A stretch of DNA of 11,014 nt from an uncultured Alphaproteobacteria bacterium (GCA_937124505.1 CAKZKV010000163.1:1-11014), one strand, 5' to 3'. Shown: positions 1 to 7,409, counted from the first letter of the stretch. A program made the numbers and translations. The notes: generated by a model from the sequence alone, not told the origin.

Positions 1-56
1 TGCAGCCTGGCATTTTGATCATCGCCTTTCGAGATGCGGCTATATCCAAAAATCAC
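1..56 (-). CDS. tnpR: Serine recombinase (Tn3 resolvase TnpR), N-terminus only
   Basis: The minus strand from 56 down to 1 reads MIFGYSRISKGDDQNARLQ, the start of a small serine recombinase. The family begins with a hydrophobic strand ending in GYxRxS, and the serine of RIS (residue 9) matches the catalytic serine near position 10 of gamma-delta resolvase. The start is GTG at 56-54. An in-frame TGA just upstream excludes a longer product, and an AAAGGA Shine-Dalgarno sits about 7 bases before it. The protein would resolve the cointegrates made by TnpA by recombining at res, probably in the 57-197 gap. Only 18 codons are inside the window, so integrity cannot be judged. The match is short, but the position next to tnpA makes it convincing. 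Confidence 0.82.
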   Translation of the reverse strand, partial: MIFGYSRISKGDDQNARL

Positions 57-197
57 ACTATCATCCTTTCACAAACGAACGTTTAGACAAGAGTTTCGAC
101 TGTTATGCATTTACGCGCAGTTTGTGCTTGCAAAAACCTCTTGCGGTATCTATTCCAAAAGTAACGCGTTTTAGCAAGAAAAGAAAGGTCATTTTAC
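57..197. promoter_or_regulatory. tnpR-tnpA divergent intergenic region, probable res site
   Basis: This 141-bp gap between divergent tnpR and tnpA is where Tn3 elements carry res and both promoters. Visible structure includes a short dyad at 73-84 (aaacg-aa-cgttt) and two loosely similar direct stretches, acgtttagacaaga near 79 and gcgttttagcaaga near 166, which could be resolvase half-sites. A purine-rich AAAGG at 184-188 serves the tnpA ATG at 198. I could not define three clean resolvase subsites or a confident -35/-10 pair, so the res call rests mainly on position. Confidence 0.5.
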
Positions 198-3100
198 ATG
201 CCACGTATGAATATTCTCAGTGTAACTGAGCAAGATGATTTTGAACGCCCTATAATATTTAACACAAGGCAGAGAAAACAGTTCTTTGAGACCGCGCCTT
301 ATGTTTTGGAAAACCTCCATAAGCTCCGATCCCCTGCCAATAAAATTGCTTTTCTTCTAGGATACGGATATTTCAAAGCCGGGAAGCGGTTTTTCTCACC
401 AAAGTTTTACCACCAGAACGATATAGATTATGTCTCTCGCAAATTAGGATTTTCACCCGATACGTTTGATCCGGCGGCTTTTCCTCAAAGAACTGCTCAT
501 TATCATCAAAAACTGATATTGGCATCCTGTGGTTTTAAAATATGGGATTCTAACGCAGAGGATTTTATAAACCAGGAAATCCGCTCCATGCTGCTTTTAA
601 ACCTGAAGCCGAAACTGATTTTCTGGCGGTGCGTGGATTTGTTAATAAGGGAGAAAATTGAGATCTCCGGCTATAACAGGCTTTCTGATATGATCCTGAA
701 AGCCTTGCGAGCTCGCAAAAGTGAACTGACAGATTTGATCCAGTCGTCGTTAAGCTCTGAAAATCAGAAACTTTTAGATGGTTTGTTTCTGAAAAATGAT
801 GAGACCGATTTGAATTCTGCCAAATCACCCTACAAGCTGACAACACTGAAAAAGTTATCACAGTCCAGTAAACCAGCCAAAGTCAGCGAAAGGCTGGATG
901 ATTTGCTCTATCTCAAAAACCAGTACCATCAGCTTCAGCCTGTGTTTTCAGTGTTAAATCTGGATCACGAGGCGGTGCGTTATTATGCAGGCAGTGTGAT
1001 CAAATCCAGAATTTTTCAAATCTCCCGCCGGGAGGAAGAAGACCGTTATCTGCATGTTATCGCTTTTATCGCCCATCAGTTTTTCTCGTTGCAAGACAAT
1101 CTCGTCGATGTGCTTTTAAGCACGGTTAAAACCTTTGAAAATGCCGCAAGCCGTGAGCATAAAGAGCAATGTTTTGAGCGTAGAAAAGAACAAACACGCT
1201 CTATGCAAGAGCTGCTTGATAAAATCGAAACCGATGTATTTGATGTTTTAAACGATATCCAGTCCGTGCTGGATAATACCAGTATTGATCCGGCCTTGAA
1301 AATTACAGAAATTGTAAGGCTGCTCAAAAGCTCTCAGCCCTATATTCAGAATGCCAAAAGCCAGCATCACAGCGTTAAACAAGATATAGGGGATTACGCA
1401 TCAGATGACCAATATTACGATATTCTTGAATCTCGCTCTCTAAAATTGCAAAAACGCGTCAGCGGCATTATCAAAGTTCTGGACTTTCAGATCGAAAATA
1501 GCGCCAATGATTTGGCTCAAGCCATACAATATTATAAAGAGAAAGACGGCGGCCTCAGTAAATCGGCACCAGCCGGCTTTCTTTCACCGGCAGAGTACAA
1601 GGCCGTTTATGGCGAGAATGGCTCATTCCGCACATCATTATACAAGGTGTTTTTGTTTCAGCATATTGCCTCGGCCATAAAATCCGGCACGTTCAATTTA
1701 AAGCATTCTTATAAATACCAGTCTTTAGACAAGTATATGATCCGCAAGGAAAGATGGGAGGCTGAAAAAGAAACCTTGATGCGCCGCGCCGGTATGCAGG
1801 AATTTGACGATCCTCAACAGGTTTTGGGTATTTTAGATACGGCTTTGTATGAGCAATATCAAACCACAAACGCTAATATCGCCGCCGGTGAGAATTTGTT
1901 TTTGAAAATCAGCAAAAATAAGGCCTATAGTGTTGCTACACCCAAGCAGGATGAGATTGATACTGATCCACTCAAGCCGTTTTTCCCGGAACAGAATTAT
2001 GTACCGCTTACAGAAATTCTTGCGACCGTTCACCAGCATAGCGGCTTTTTGACCGAACTCCAGCATTGGCAGCAACGTCACACAAAAAGCAGCGCATCTG
2101 ATAAACTGCTATATGCGGGAATTATGGGGCTTGGCTGTTCTATCGGCACACGGAAAATGGCCAGAATTTCGCCAACAATCAAAGAAAATGCCCTGCAACA
2201 CGCTGTAAACTGGTACTTTTCACTTGAAAATGTACAAGCAGCCAATAGCGCTATTGTCAAATTCATGGATCAGATGGACTTGCCAAACATTTACAGGAAA
2301 AGCCAAGATATTCTGCATACGGCTAGTGACGGCCAAAAATTCGAAGTGCGCTCGGAATCTCTGAATGCCAATTATTCCTTCAAATACTTTGGCAAAGGTC
2401 AGGGCGTGAGCGCCTACACCTTTATTGATGAGCGTAATCTGCTTTGGCATTCCCTTGTGTTCAGTGCCTCGGAGCGCGAAAGCGCCTATGTCGTGGATGG
2501 CCTCATGCGAAATGATGTTATCAAGAGTGATGTCCATTCCACAGATACGCATGGATATAGCGAAGCTATATTTGCCACCACGCATATGCTGGGGTTTTCT
2601 TATGCACCGCGTATCAAAAATCTGAAGAAGCAAAAGCTCTATATTTTTAAATTTCGTCAATATGCAGATAAGAGCGAGTGGCACATAAAACCCGACAATT
2701 ACGTGAATGCCGATCTGATTATACAGAATTGGGATGATATTTTAAGATTAATAGCCACCATAAAACTCAAGGAAACCAGTGCCTCTGATATATTTAGGCG
2801 GCTTAATTCCTATTCAAAACAAAACGTCCTATATAAGGCCTTAAAAGCCTTCGGACAGATAATTAAATCGCTTTTCATTTTGCGCTATCTGGATGATGTA
2901 CAGCTACGCCAGGATATTGAAAAACAGCTCAACAAGGTTGAACTGGCCAACAGATTTACGCGGGCGATTGCTGTGGGAAGCCCACGAGAGTATATTCATG
3001 CTGAAAAAGAAGAACAGGAAATAGCCGAAAGCTGCAACCGGCTTATAAAAAACGCCATCATATGCTGGAATTATCTGTATTTGTCACAAAAATTGGCTAC

Positions 3101-3257
3101 GGCAGAGAATGACAACAGTAGGCAGATTTTACTACGAGCTATCTCAACACATTCGCCCATGTCATGGGCACACATTAACCTGCTTGGAGAGTATGATTTC
3201 TCGGATGAAAAGCTCAAAGATTCATTTGGCATCAAACCGCCGAAAATGGCCGCGTAA
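198..3257 (+). CDS. tnpA: Tn3-family transposase TnpA (DUF4158 N-terminal type)
   Basis: This 1019-residue protein has the usual length for TnpA of the Tn3 family. It binds the terminal repeats and carries out replicative transposition, forming cointegrates. The N-terminus (about residues 10-165, with the FNTRQRKQFF and KLGF regions) resembles the DUF4158 DNA-binding part. The C-terminal half is the DDE nuclease domain. The visible triad is D711 in SDGQKF, D783 in TDTHGY and E931 in REYIHAEKEE; the last region aligns without gaps to the Tn3 TnpA segment that carries its catalytic glutamate (GEFRTADYEE). The reading frame is intact with no missing key residue, so the enzyme looks functional. 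Start chosen: ATG at 198 with AAAGG nine bases upstream; a second in-frame ATG at 207 is possible. The stop is followed within eight bases by the terminal repeat, as in other members. Confidence 0.96.
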   Translation: MPRMNILSVTEQDDFERPIIFNTRQRKQFFETAPYVLENLHKLRSPANKIAFLLGYGYFKAGKRFFSPKFYHQNDIDYVSRKLGFSPDTFDPAAFPQRTAHYHQKLILASCGFKIWDSNAEDFINQEIRSMLLLNLKPKLIFWRCVDLLIREKIEISGYNRLSDMILKALRARKSELTDLIQSSLSSENQKLLDGLFLKNDETDLNSAKSPYKLTTLKKLSQSSKPAKVSERLDDLLYLKNQYHQLQPVFSVLNLDHEAVRYYAGSVIKSRIFQISRREEEDRYLHVIAFIAHQFFSLQDNLVDVLLSTVKTFENAASREHKEQCFERRKEQTRSMQELLDKIETDVFDVLNDIQSVLDNTSIDPALKITEIVRLLKSSQPYIQNAKSQHHSVKQDIGDYASDDQYYDILESRSLKLQKRVSGIIKVLDFQIENSANDLAQAIQYYKEKDGGLSKSAPAGFLSPAEYKAVYGENGSFRTSLYKVFLFQHIASAIKSGTFNLKHSYKYQSLDKYMIRKERWEAEKETLMRRAGMQEFDDPQQVLGILDTALYEQYQTTNANIAAGENLFLKISKNKAYSVATPKQDEIDTDPLKPFFPEQNYVPLTEILATVHQHSGFLTELQHWQQRHTKSSASDKLLYAGIMGLGCSIGTRKMARISPTIKENALQHAVNWYFSLENVQAANSAIVKFMDQMDLPNIYRKSQDILHTASDGQKFEVRSESLNANYSFKYFGKGQGVSAYTFIDERNLLWHSLVFSASERESAYVVDGLMRNDVIKSDVHSTDTHGYSEAIFATTHMLGFSYAPRIKNLKKQKLYIFKFRQYADKSEWHIKPDNYVNADLIIQNWDDILRLIATIKLKETSASDIFRRLNSYSKQNVLYKALKAFGQIIKSLFILRYLDDVQLRQDIEKQLNKVELANRFTRAIAVGSPREYIHAEKEEQEIAESCNRLIKNAIICWNYLYLSQKLATAENDNSRQILLRAISTHSPMSWAHINLLGEYDFSDEKLKDSFGIKPPKMAA

Positions 3258-3264
3258 GAAATTC

Positions 3265-3301
3265 CTTATTGCTGATTTTGTACCTTTGTGCGTTTAGACC
3301 C
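3265..3301 (-). repeat. Tn3 terminal inverted repeat (tnpA side)
   Basis: Read on the minus strand from 3301 inward, the sequence begins GGGTCTAAACG and ends CAATAAG, 37 bases in all. This matches the form of Tn3-family ends (38 bp, outer GGGGTCT, inner TAAG) and has a GGTACAAAA core comparable to GGAACGAAAA in Tn3. It lies eight bases after the tnpA stop, the normal place. The outer edge is supported independently by the LamG remnant that begins immediately outside. The partner repeat is not in the window, so the exact outer base (GGG here rather than GGGG) is an inference. Confidence 0.75.
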
Positions 3302-3856
3302 GTTCATGCGGTAGAGTTCAGATATCTCGGATGAATCTATCACGCGATTATAGACTTGCGTATAGTTATCAAATATCCCCTTGTTTGATTTGTAAAATCA
3401 CCGTTAACCCAAATACTTATAGTTCCTGATTGTGGAAATGCTGCATTATTGAGAGAAGCTACGGTAACATTATCGCCTGAATCAAAATCCAACGCATCCC
3501 TATTTTGTCCCGTAACGTGATCTGCGAGGGACAAGCCCGTTGTTAAGCGTCCCATCATTGCCCTGCCCTGAACGGTCGTATGCGGTTGTGTTGGTTGTCC
3601 ATTCAGTATCGAATGTCCAGTGTCCCACCAGCCCGTCATTGATGGGTGCGCCGTAATAGATTTGTGGGGCAATGCCAATATCCGGCGTGTCCGTATCCGG
3701 TACTTGCGCAAATGGCACCCAGAACTCACTCATCAGGATCGAGCGTTCCTGTCCGTAGCGCCAGTTCACCTCGGCACGCGCCTGTAGCGCCTCAGATGCA
3801 AGAGCAGGAGCATGCAATAAAGAAAGTGCAGAAACTGACAGTAAAAAATTACGCAT
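3302..3856 (-). pseudogene. Exported LamG/concanavalin-like protein, frameshifted and truncated by the transposon
   Basis: The gene starts at ATG 3856-3854 with a clear Sec signal peptide (MRNFLLSVSALSLLHAPALA). It reads through NDGLVGHWTFD and AYDRSGQGNDGTLNNG, the typical opening of a LamG domain. That frame stops at 3500. The next frame takes over near 3530-3540 and gives DALDFDSGDNVTVASLNN and SGTISIWVNGDF, the following LamG strands. A third frame from about 3379 down to 3302 gives GIFDNYTQVYNRVI and SSEISELYRMN, the classic end of a LamG domain. The middle strands that normally separate these last two parts (roughly 70-80 residues) are absent, so there was an internal deletion as well as a frameshift. 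The 3' end stops at the Tn3 repeat. The intact ancestor was probably a secreted carbohydrate- or adhesion-related protein. It lies 94 bp downstream of the AMIN-like lipoprotein on the same strand. Confidence 0.8.
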
Positions 3857-3950
3857 AATAAAAATCTACAATTTCAGAATAAAGAAATACCCGCGCAAAG
3901 AAAAGGGGCGGTGAGGAAATCAGCGACGTGCGACCATTTACCTGGAACAG

Positions 3951-4910
3951 CTATCGTACATCAACAAATATTCTGAAACGAGGGGCGGTGTCCTTTGTAA
4001 GGGTTCCCTGATTCGTCAGAGTAACGGACTGTTTGAATGAAGCGGTAATGGTTGTTTCACCTCCCGTACTCTCAACATGGTAGGAATTCAGCAGGTGGTG
4101 GTTGTACGTCTTGCTTGTGCCGCCATTCCAGGCCGATGAAGGCACTTTTATAATCAAATTCTTTCCAGACGAATCAATGGATGCGTTGTAAGAAGTTGCC
4201 CCTGTGGCATCAATAACAAAGCGTGTGTACGTCTCATGCTCTCCATAACGGAAATTCGTAAGGGTCACGGCGGGCGGGGCAGCCGGAGCTGAAGGCGTTT
4301 TTGCGACGGGCTGTTCTGCCTGATGGACAGACATATCTTCTGGTGGAGCGGTATCCTCTTCCTCTACCAGTTCATTAAATTCGGGATCATCCAGAGGAAC
4401 CGGGGCCGTTTCCGGGCCTGGCATCACTGGCGTATTTGCAAAATGTGGAGATTGAGCCGGAACGTTCAAATCCTGCCCCAGCATATCAATCAGCGTCTGA
4501 ATATCCTTCTCGATAGCAACGAGACGTACAATCTCGGGCTTGACGGCCTCAAATTCCTTTCTGAAGTCGACAAAAGCATCCTCTATGCGATCAAAGCGCT
4601 TGTCTGTGTCACGTATGTTCTGTGAAAAGAGCTGGTCAACATTCACACCTTTCAGGCCTTTTAACCCCTCAAGTTTCTGGCGCGGATTGGCAGAATCACC
4701 AGAGTTTACATCGGGGGGAAGAACAAGCTGATTATTTTCGGAACGGCTGAGTGTTGAACTGGCGCCTAAATCATCGTCTTTGGCACCTGTCCCGGATTCA
4801 CATGACGCAATAAAAAACAGGCAAAGCAGCATAAGCAGCAGAGGGGCATATCCCTTTACTTTGCAGCTTGGCAGGCAGCCATAGGCTATATCTGTTTCTT
4901 TTAATGCCAT
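3951..4910 (-). CDS. Lipoprotein with coiled-coil stretch and C-terminal AMIN-like domain
   Basis: The product is a 319-residue lipoprotein from ATG 4910-4908; a TTG start at 4949 would add 13 residues. A hydrophobic segment ends in the lipobox IASC, with the lipidated cysteine at residue 37. Next comes an acidic, flexible linker, then a charged helical stretch (about 98-147, DKRFDRIEDAFVDFRKEF) that looks like coiled coil. A long proline- and alanine-rich linker leads to a C-terminal domain (215-319) with the pattern FRYGEHETYTRFVID and KNLIIKVPSSAW, which resembles AMIN domains; these are known to bind peptidoglycan or place envelope machines. The residue after the cysteine is glutamate, so outer-membrane sorting is plausible. 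No good Shine-Dalgarno is visible before either start. Its link to the pilus locus is inferred only from closeness and shared envelope logic. Confidence 0.78.
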   Translation of the reverse strand: MALKETDIAYGCLPSCKVKGYAPLLLMLLCLFFIASCESGTGAKDDDLGASSTLSRSENNQLVLPPDVNSGDSANPRQKLEGLKGLKGVNVDQLFSQNIRDTDKRFDRIEDAFVDFRKEFEAVKPEIVRLVAIEKDIQTLIDMLGQDLNVPAQSPHFANTPVMPGPETAPVPLDDPEFNELVEEEDTAPPEDMSVHQAEQPVAKTPSAPAAPPAVTLTNFRYGEHETYTRFVIDATGATSYNASIDSSGKNLIIKVPSSAWNGGTSKTYNHHLLNSYHVESTGGETTITASFKQSVTLTNQGTLTKDTAPRFRIFVDVR

Positions 4911-4985
4911 CCGTTTTTTACAGAACAAAAGATGCCGCTTACACGACAATTGAATGATAAGAGAGATAGACTCTTACCTATTACT

Positions 4986-5014
4986 AGCGTACAGGCCATG
5001 TGAACAGCGGTCAA
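4986..5014 (-). promoter_or_regulatory. Possible sigma70-like promoter for the lipoprotein gene
   Basis: On the minus strand TTGACC (5014-5009) is followed after 17 bases by TACGCT (4991-4986). The -35 hexamer is good and the spacing ideal, but the -10 hexamer is poor. It would give a leader of roughly 70 bases before ATG 4910. This is a weak prediction. Confidence 0.35.
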
Positions 5015-5141
5015 GGTAACTTAGGGTGAATCGGGGGGATTAGGCATAAATAGGCATAAATATGTAATAACAAGTTTATGCTTTAATTTTATACCTATTT
5101 CTTTATATTGTAAGTCCATTCAAATAATTTTTTGTGATCTT
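5015..5141. promoter_or_regulatory. Leader region of the subunit-chaperone operon
   Basis: This AT-rich stretch lies upstream of the + strand operon starting at 5142. A TATATT hexamer at 5104-5109 could be a -10 box, but no convincing -35 box lies 16-18 bases before it. A 10-bp tandem repeat lies at 5041-5060. No coding potential was seen. Confidence 0.3.
5041..5060 (+). repeat. Two tandem copies of a 10-bp motif
   Basis: The decamer taggcataaa occurs twice back to back, about 45-60 bases upstream of the possible -10 box. Ten-base spacing puts both copies on the same face of the helix, which would suit a regulator binding site. Chance or slippage is also possible. Confidence 0.55.
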
Positions 5142-5600
5142 GTGAAACAGACGATTCTATATCTCTTGGTAGGATTTTTTTTCCTTGGTGCATCCGCCCA
5201 GGCGCAAACGATTACAACAACACAAGCCTTAGACTTTGGCGAAGCCGTTATTTTAGCGAATGATGCGCAATATGAAATTGTGGTCTCTCATAATGGCTCT
5301 TATAGTGTAGACCCTCAAATTTCCTTGGTCACGCCGCCCACTGAGGGCATATACCAGTTATCCGGAGCACCAGCTTTACAACTTATCACGGCAATTAATA
5401 TTACGGTTACGCAACAAATGATTGGTGCTGGCGAAGACTTTATTATTGATAATTTCGATATTAATAATAACCCTCAAACGGATGCCAGCGGTGATTTAAC
5501 CGTTGAAGTTGGGGCACGCCTGCGAACAAGTGGTACGGGAAATCCATATCTGGATGCAACCACTTATAACAGCGTTATGACGATGGACATCATCTATTAA
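5142..5600 (+). CDS. Short DUF4402-like pilus subunit, possible tip or initiating subunit
   Basis: The product is a 152-residue exported protein with a clean Sec signal (MKQTILYLLVGFFFLGASAQA, cleavage after residue 21). The mature part begins almost at once with ALDFGEAV (LDFG at 30-33) and consists of alternating beta strands. It ends in a hydrophobic-aromatic strand SVMTMDIIY, the pattern of DUF4402-type fimbrial subunits with an Ig-like fold. There is no cysteine. Only about eight residues precede the first core strand, so there is little or no N-terminal donor-strand extension, unlike the 201-residue subunit at 6545-7150. Family logic makes a tip or first-incorporated subunit plausible. 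It shares an operon with the chaperone, 22 bp downstream. The GTG start at 5142 is chosen because it gives the intact signal peptide; no clear Shine-Dalgarno precedes it, suggesting modest translation. Confidence 0.75.
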   Translation: MKQTILYLLVGFFFLGASAQAQTITTTQALDFGEAVILANDAQYEIVVSHNGSYSVDPQISLVTPPTEGIYQLSGAPALQLITAINITVTQQMIGAGEDFIIDNFDINNNPQTDASGDLTVEVGARLRTSGTGNPYLDATTYNSVMTMDIIY

Positions 5601-5622
5601 AAAAAATAAAAAAGGACTGGAC

Positions 5623-6465
5623 ATGAAAAAAAGACATTACTTAGCTACGACCCTATTAGGCGCATTTATGTTTCTGGTAAATGTACCCTTGAATGCCAGC
5701 CTTCTGATTACGCCCTTACAAGTTATTATGGAGGGACGGGAGAGATCTGCTGAAATCGTCCTGATTAACCCTAGCCAGGACACGAATACTTATCGTGTCC
5801 ATTGGATGCAATTAAAGCAGGTAGAAAAAGCAGGGGGATATGTTCCCGTTTCTGATGCTGAAAGAGAAACAAGACTGGATCTCGAAGACTTCGCTGTTTT
5901 TACACCTCGGCAGGTCACGCTAGGGCCAAATCAAAAACAAACTGTACGTATTGCGGTGAGACGTCCCGCCGATTTGCCAGACGGGGAGTACAAAACGCAC
6001 TTACGCTTTATGATCGTCCCTGAACTTTCTCAAAGACATGAGACCCCGAAAAAAGTTGACGAAAATGAGATGAGTTTTGGTGCCAAAGTGTATGCGTCTT
6101 ATTCTATTCCGATCATCTATAGAAGTGGAGACATTGATGTTAAAATTGACATTGGCGCGCCCTCTTTTTCTATAAATGAAAAAACATCTACTGTGATGGT
6201 TGAACTCCCTGTCAACCGCTCGGGACTTCATGGTGTTGTCGGGCACATAGACCTCTATTTTCAAGCTGACGGAGGGGCGGAAGAACTTATCGCTTCACAA
6301 GGAAACTCAAGTCTTTTTCCAGAAATCAACCAGCGTGTCTTTAAAATTATGACAAACCAGAAAAGCCTGAGTGCTGGAAAATTGAGAGTGGTCTTTAAAA
6401 AGGGAGAGTTCACGAAAGACAAGGACGTCGTTCTGGATGAAAAGGTATTTTCTATCGGGGGCTAA
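5623..6465 (+). CDS. PapD-like periplasmic pilus chaperone (divergent)
   Basis: The product is a 280-residue protein with a Sec signal ending near residue 25 (VPLNA). Residues 26-170 follow the N-terminal Ig-like domain of PapD-family chaperones: ITPLQVIMEGRERSAEIVLINPS for the first strands, FTPRQVTLGPNQKQTVRIAVRRP, then PDGEYKTHLRFMIVP, and the edge strand YASYSIPIIYRS. Residues about 171-280 form the second domain. Such chaperones hold subunits by donor-strand complementation and deliver them to the usher. The two classical carboxylate anchors (Arg8 and Lys112 of PapD) seem to be replaced by Gln33 and Ser161/Pro163, as I align them. The protein has no cysteine. ATG at 5623 has AAGGA six bases upstream. 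Second gene of the operon with the 152-residue subunit; transcription ends at the hairpin at 6493-6524. Confidence 0.85.
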   Translation: MKKRHYLATTLLGAFMFLVNVPLNASLLITPLQVIMEGRERSAEIVLINPSQDTNTYRVHWMQLKQVEKAGGYVPVSDAERETRLDLEDFAVFTPRQVTLGPNQKQTVRIAVRRPADLPDGEYKTHLRFMIVPELSQRHETPKKVDENEMSFGAKVYASYSIPIIYRSGDIDVKIDIGAPSFSINEKTSTVMVELPVNRSGLHGVVGHIDLYFQADGGAEELIASQGNSSLFPEINQRVFKIMTNQKSLSAGKLRVVFKKGEFTKDKDVVLDEKVFSIGG

Positions 6466-6492
6466 GAAGACTCACCGCATACTCATAATCAT

Positions 6493-6524
6493 AAAAAAGA
6501 GCGTTACATTTAACGCTCTTTTTT
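6493..6524. terminator. Bidirectional rho-independent terminator
   Basis: This is a perfect 14-bp stem (aaaaaagagcgtta pairing with taacgctctttttt) with a four-base loop. The run of T on each strand lets it end the chaperone operon on the + strand and the pilin gene on the minus strand. It lies 27 bases after the chaperone stop and 20 bases beyond the pilin stop. Confidence 0.9.
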
Positions 6525-6544
6525 AAATTATATTTCTATTGCTC

Positions 6545-7150
6545 TTAGTATGAGAAATCAAACTGGATAACGGCATCACTAAATGCTGTAGCTGCAGGAG
6601 GTGTACCACCACCACCACCAAGTGTCAAAGTCCCACCAAAGCCAACTGTTTCTGCAACACCGGAAGCATTGATTGTTATAAAGGTCGCACCATCATAGGC
6701 AGCAGGTACGGCAACGTTTGTTGCGACGGTATCTGTGTAAGTCAATGATCCCAGAGAGACGTTTGGTGCAGAAAAGTCAGATGTGATATTCCCCTGAATT
6801 TGCACAATAGCACCTGTAATAGGGGATGTTACATCAACTGTCCCGGCTGTTGCAGGGGCAACAGTGTTCGTCACAATTGTTGAAGGGTCGACAACACTGG
6901 CAACAGTACCGACAGCAGGCGCACCGAGGGTTGCGGCCTGTGCAATAGTCGGTGTATCACCACCAGCAATGTTGATGGCCCATGTTCCAAAATCAAGGTC
7001 AGTACCAGCAGCGGCAGATAAAGCCGCAGCGGTTGTAAACGTCGATCCGATCGTCGCGGTTGCTTGAGCATTTGCATGGTTGACACCGAATCCTAGGGTC
7101 AAGACCATAGCAGTACCCAAAGCTATAGTTTTTAGGTTAAGCACTTTCAT
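6545..7150 (-). CDS. DUF4402-like pilin, probable major subunit
   Basis: The product is a 201-residue exported protein with a Sec signal ending NHANA (residue 28). About 23 residues rich in Ala and Thr (ATIGSTFTTAAALSAA) come before the first core strand DLDFGTW (LDFG at 52-55). In a chaperone-usher fibre this N-terminal extension would insert into the groove of the next subunit. The core is strand-rich and poor in charged residues, with a Gly5 turn near the C-terminus, and ends in the alternating strand AVIQFDFSY. There is no cysteine. The start ATG 7150-7148 has a strong AAGGAG eight bases upstream and a good sigma70-like promoter at 7217-7245, so it is likely made in large amounts. It converges on the chaperone gene and diverges from the usher gene. 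Composition (Ala, Thr, Val, Gly) fits a structural pilin. Confidence 0.78.
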   Translation of the reverse strand: MKVLNLKTIALGTAMVLTLGFGVNHANAQATATIGSTFTTAAALSAAAGTDLDFGTWAINIAGGDTPTIAQAATLGAPAVGTVASVVDPSTIVTNTVAPATAGTVDVTSPITGAIVQIQGNITSDFSAPNVSLGSLTYTDTVATNVAVPAAYDGATFITINASGVAETVGFGGTLTLGGGGGTPPAATAFSDAVIQFDFSY

Positions 7151-7216
7151 TAGGTTTCTCCTTAAAGTTAAGTTTCGTTAATGATAATAAAGGTGGTCGA
7201 AATAAAACCTACTTAA

Positions 7217-7245
7217 ATTGTATGATTAAATGACAACCAGATCAA
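7217..7245 (-). promoter_or_regulatory. sigma70-like promoter of the pilin gene
   Basis: On the minus strand TTGATC (7245-7240) is separated by exactly 17 bases from TACAAT (7222-7217). The -10 box matches the consensus in five of six positions. Transcription would start near 7210, leaving a leader of about 60 bases with the AAGGAG ribosome site just before ATG 7150. Confidence 0.65.
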
Positions 7246-7409
7246 TAGCGATCCTATTTTGATAATACCTTCATAACATTACCAAAATCACCCTACCTTA
7301 ATTATATTTAAAAAGTAGTTAAAAAGTTATTTAGATTTGGATTCGCCTGTCAAATACATTGAAAGCATCGCAACATAAGGTTTTACGTATCATTTGATGT
7401 CTTGCTTTT
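7246..7409. promoter_or_regulatory. AT-rich intergenic spacer, candidate activator-binding region
   Basis: No gene is visible here. The stretch separates the pilin promoter from the sigma54 promoter and is where enhancer sites for a sigma54 activator would be expected (about 80-150 bases upstream). The only dyad-like feature I see is imperfect: tcaaatac near 7350 against gtatcatttga near 7388. No recognised operator was identified. Confidence 0.3.

Larger units (their letters stand above)
1..3301. mobile_element. Tn3-family transposon, right-hand part
   Basis: This is a replicative transposon segment. It shows the standard Tn3 layout: a serine resolvase gene (complement of 1-56) diverging from a transposase gene (198-3257), a 141-bp gap between them where res normally lies, and a terminal inverted repeat just after tnpA (3265-3301). 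The boundary with host DNA is placed after 3301 because an exported LamG coding remnant on the minus strand resumes at 3302. The left end, the rest of tnpR and any passenger genes lie before the window. Tn3 elements make 5-bp target duplications, so the left end should be followed outward by the same five bases as 3302-3306 (gttca). I could not check this. Confidence 0.88.

Noticed and set aside
2220..2684. Minus-strand open frame of 154 codons
   Set aside because: It lies wholly opposite the catalytic region of the transposase and has no recognisable protein pattern.
3301..3321. Repeated gttca around the transposon edge as two target duplications
   Set aside because: Both copies are on the same side of the transposon end; a duplication needs one copy at each end, and the second copy here (3317-3321) is chance.
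3340..3729. Separate minus-strand protein of 129 residues
   Set aside because: Its only meaningful part (DALDFDSGDNV to WVNGDF) continues the LamG domain of the gene starting at 3856; the N-terminal part is the wrong frame of that gene.
3711..3730. Second sigma54-like box (tggcac)
   Set aside because: No TTGC follows at the required spacing, and it lies inside the LamG remnant.
6600..6622. Trinucleotide repeat (acc)n as a phase-variation tract
   Set aside because: It is a short glycine run in the pilin; changes in units of three would not shift the frame.
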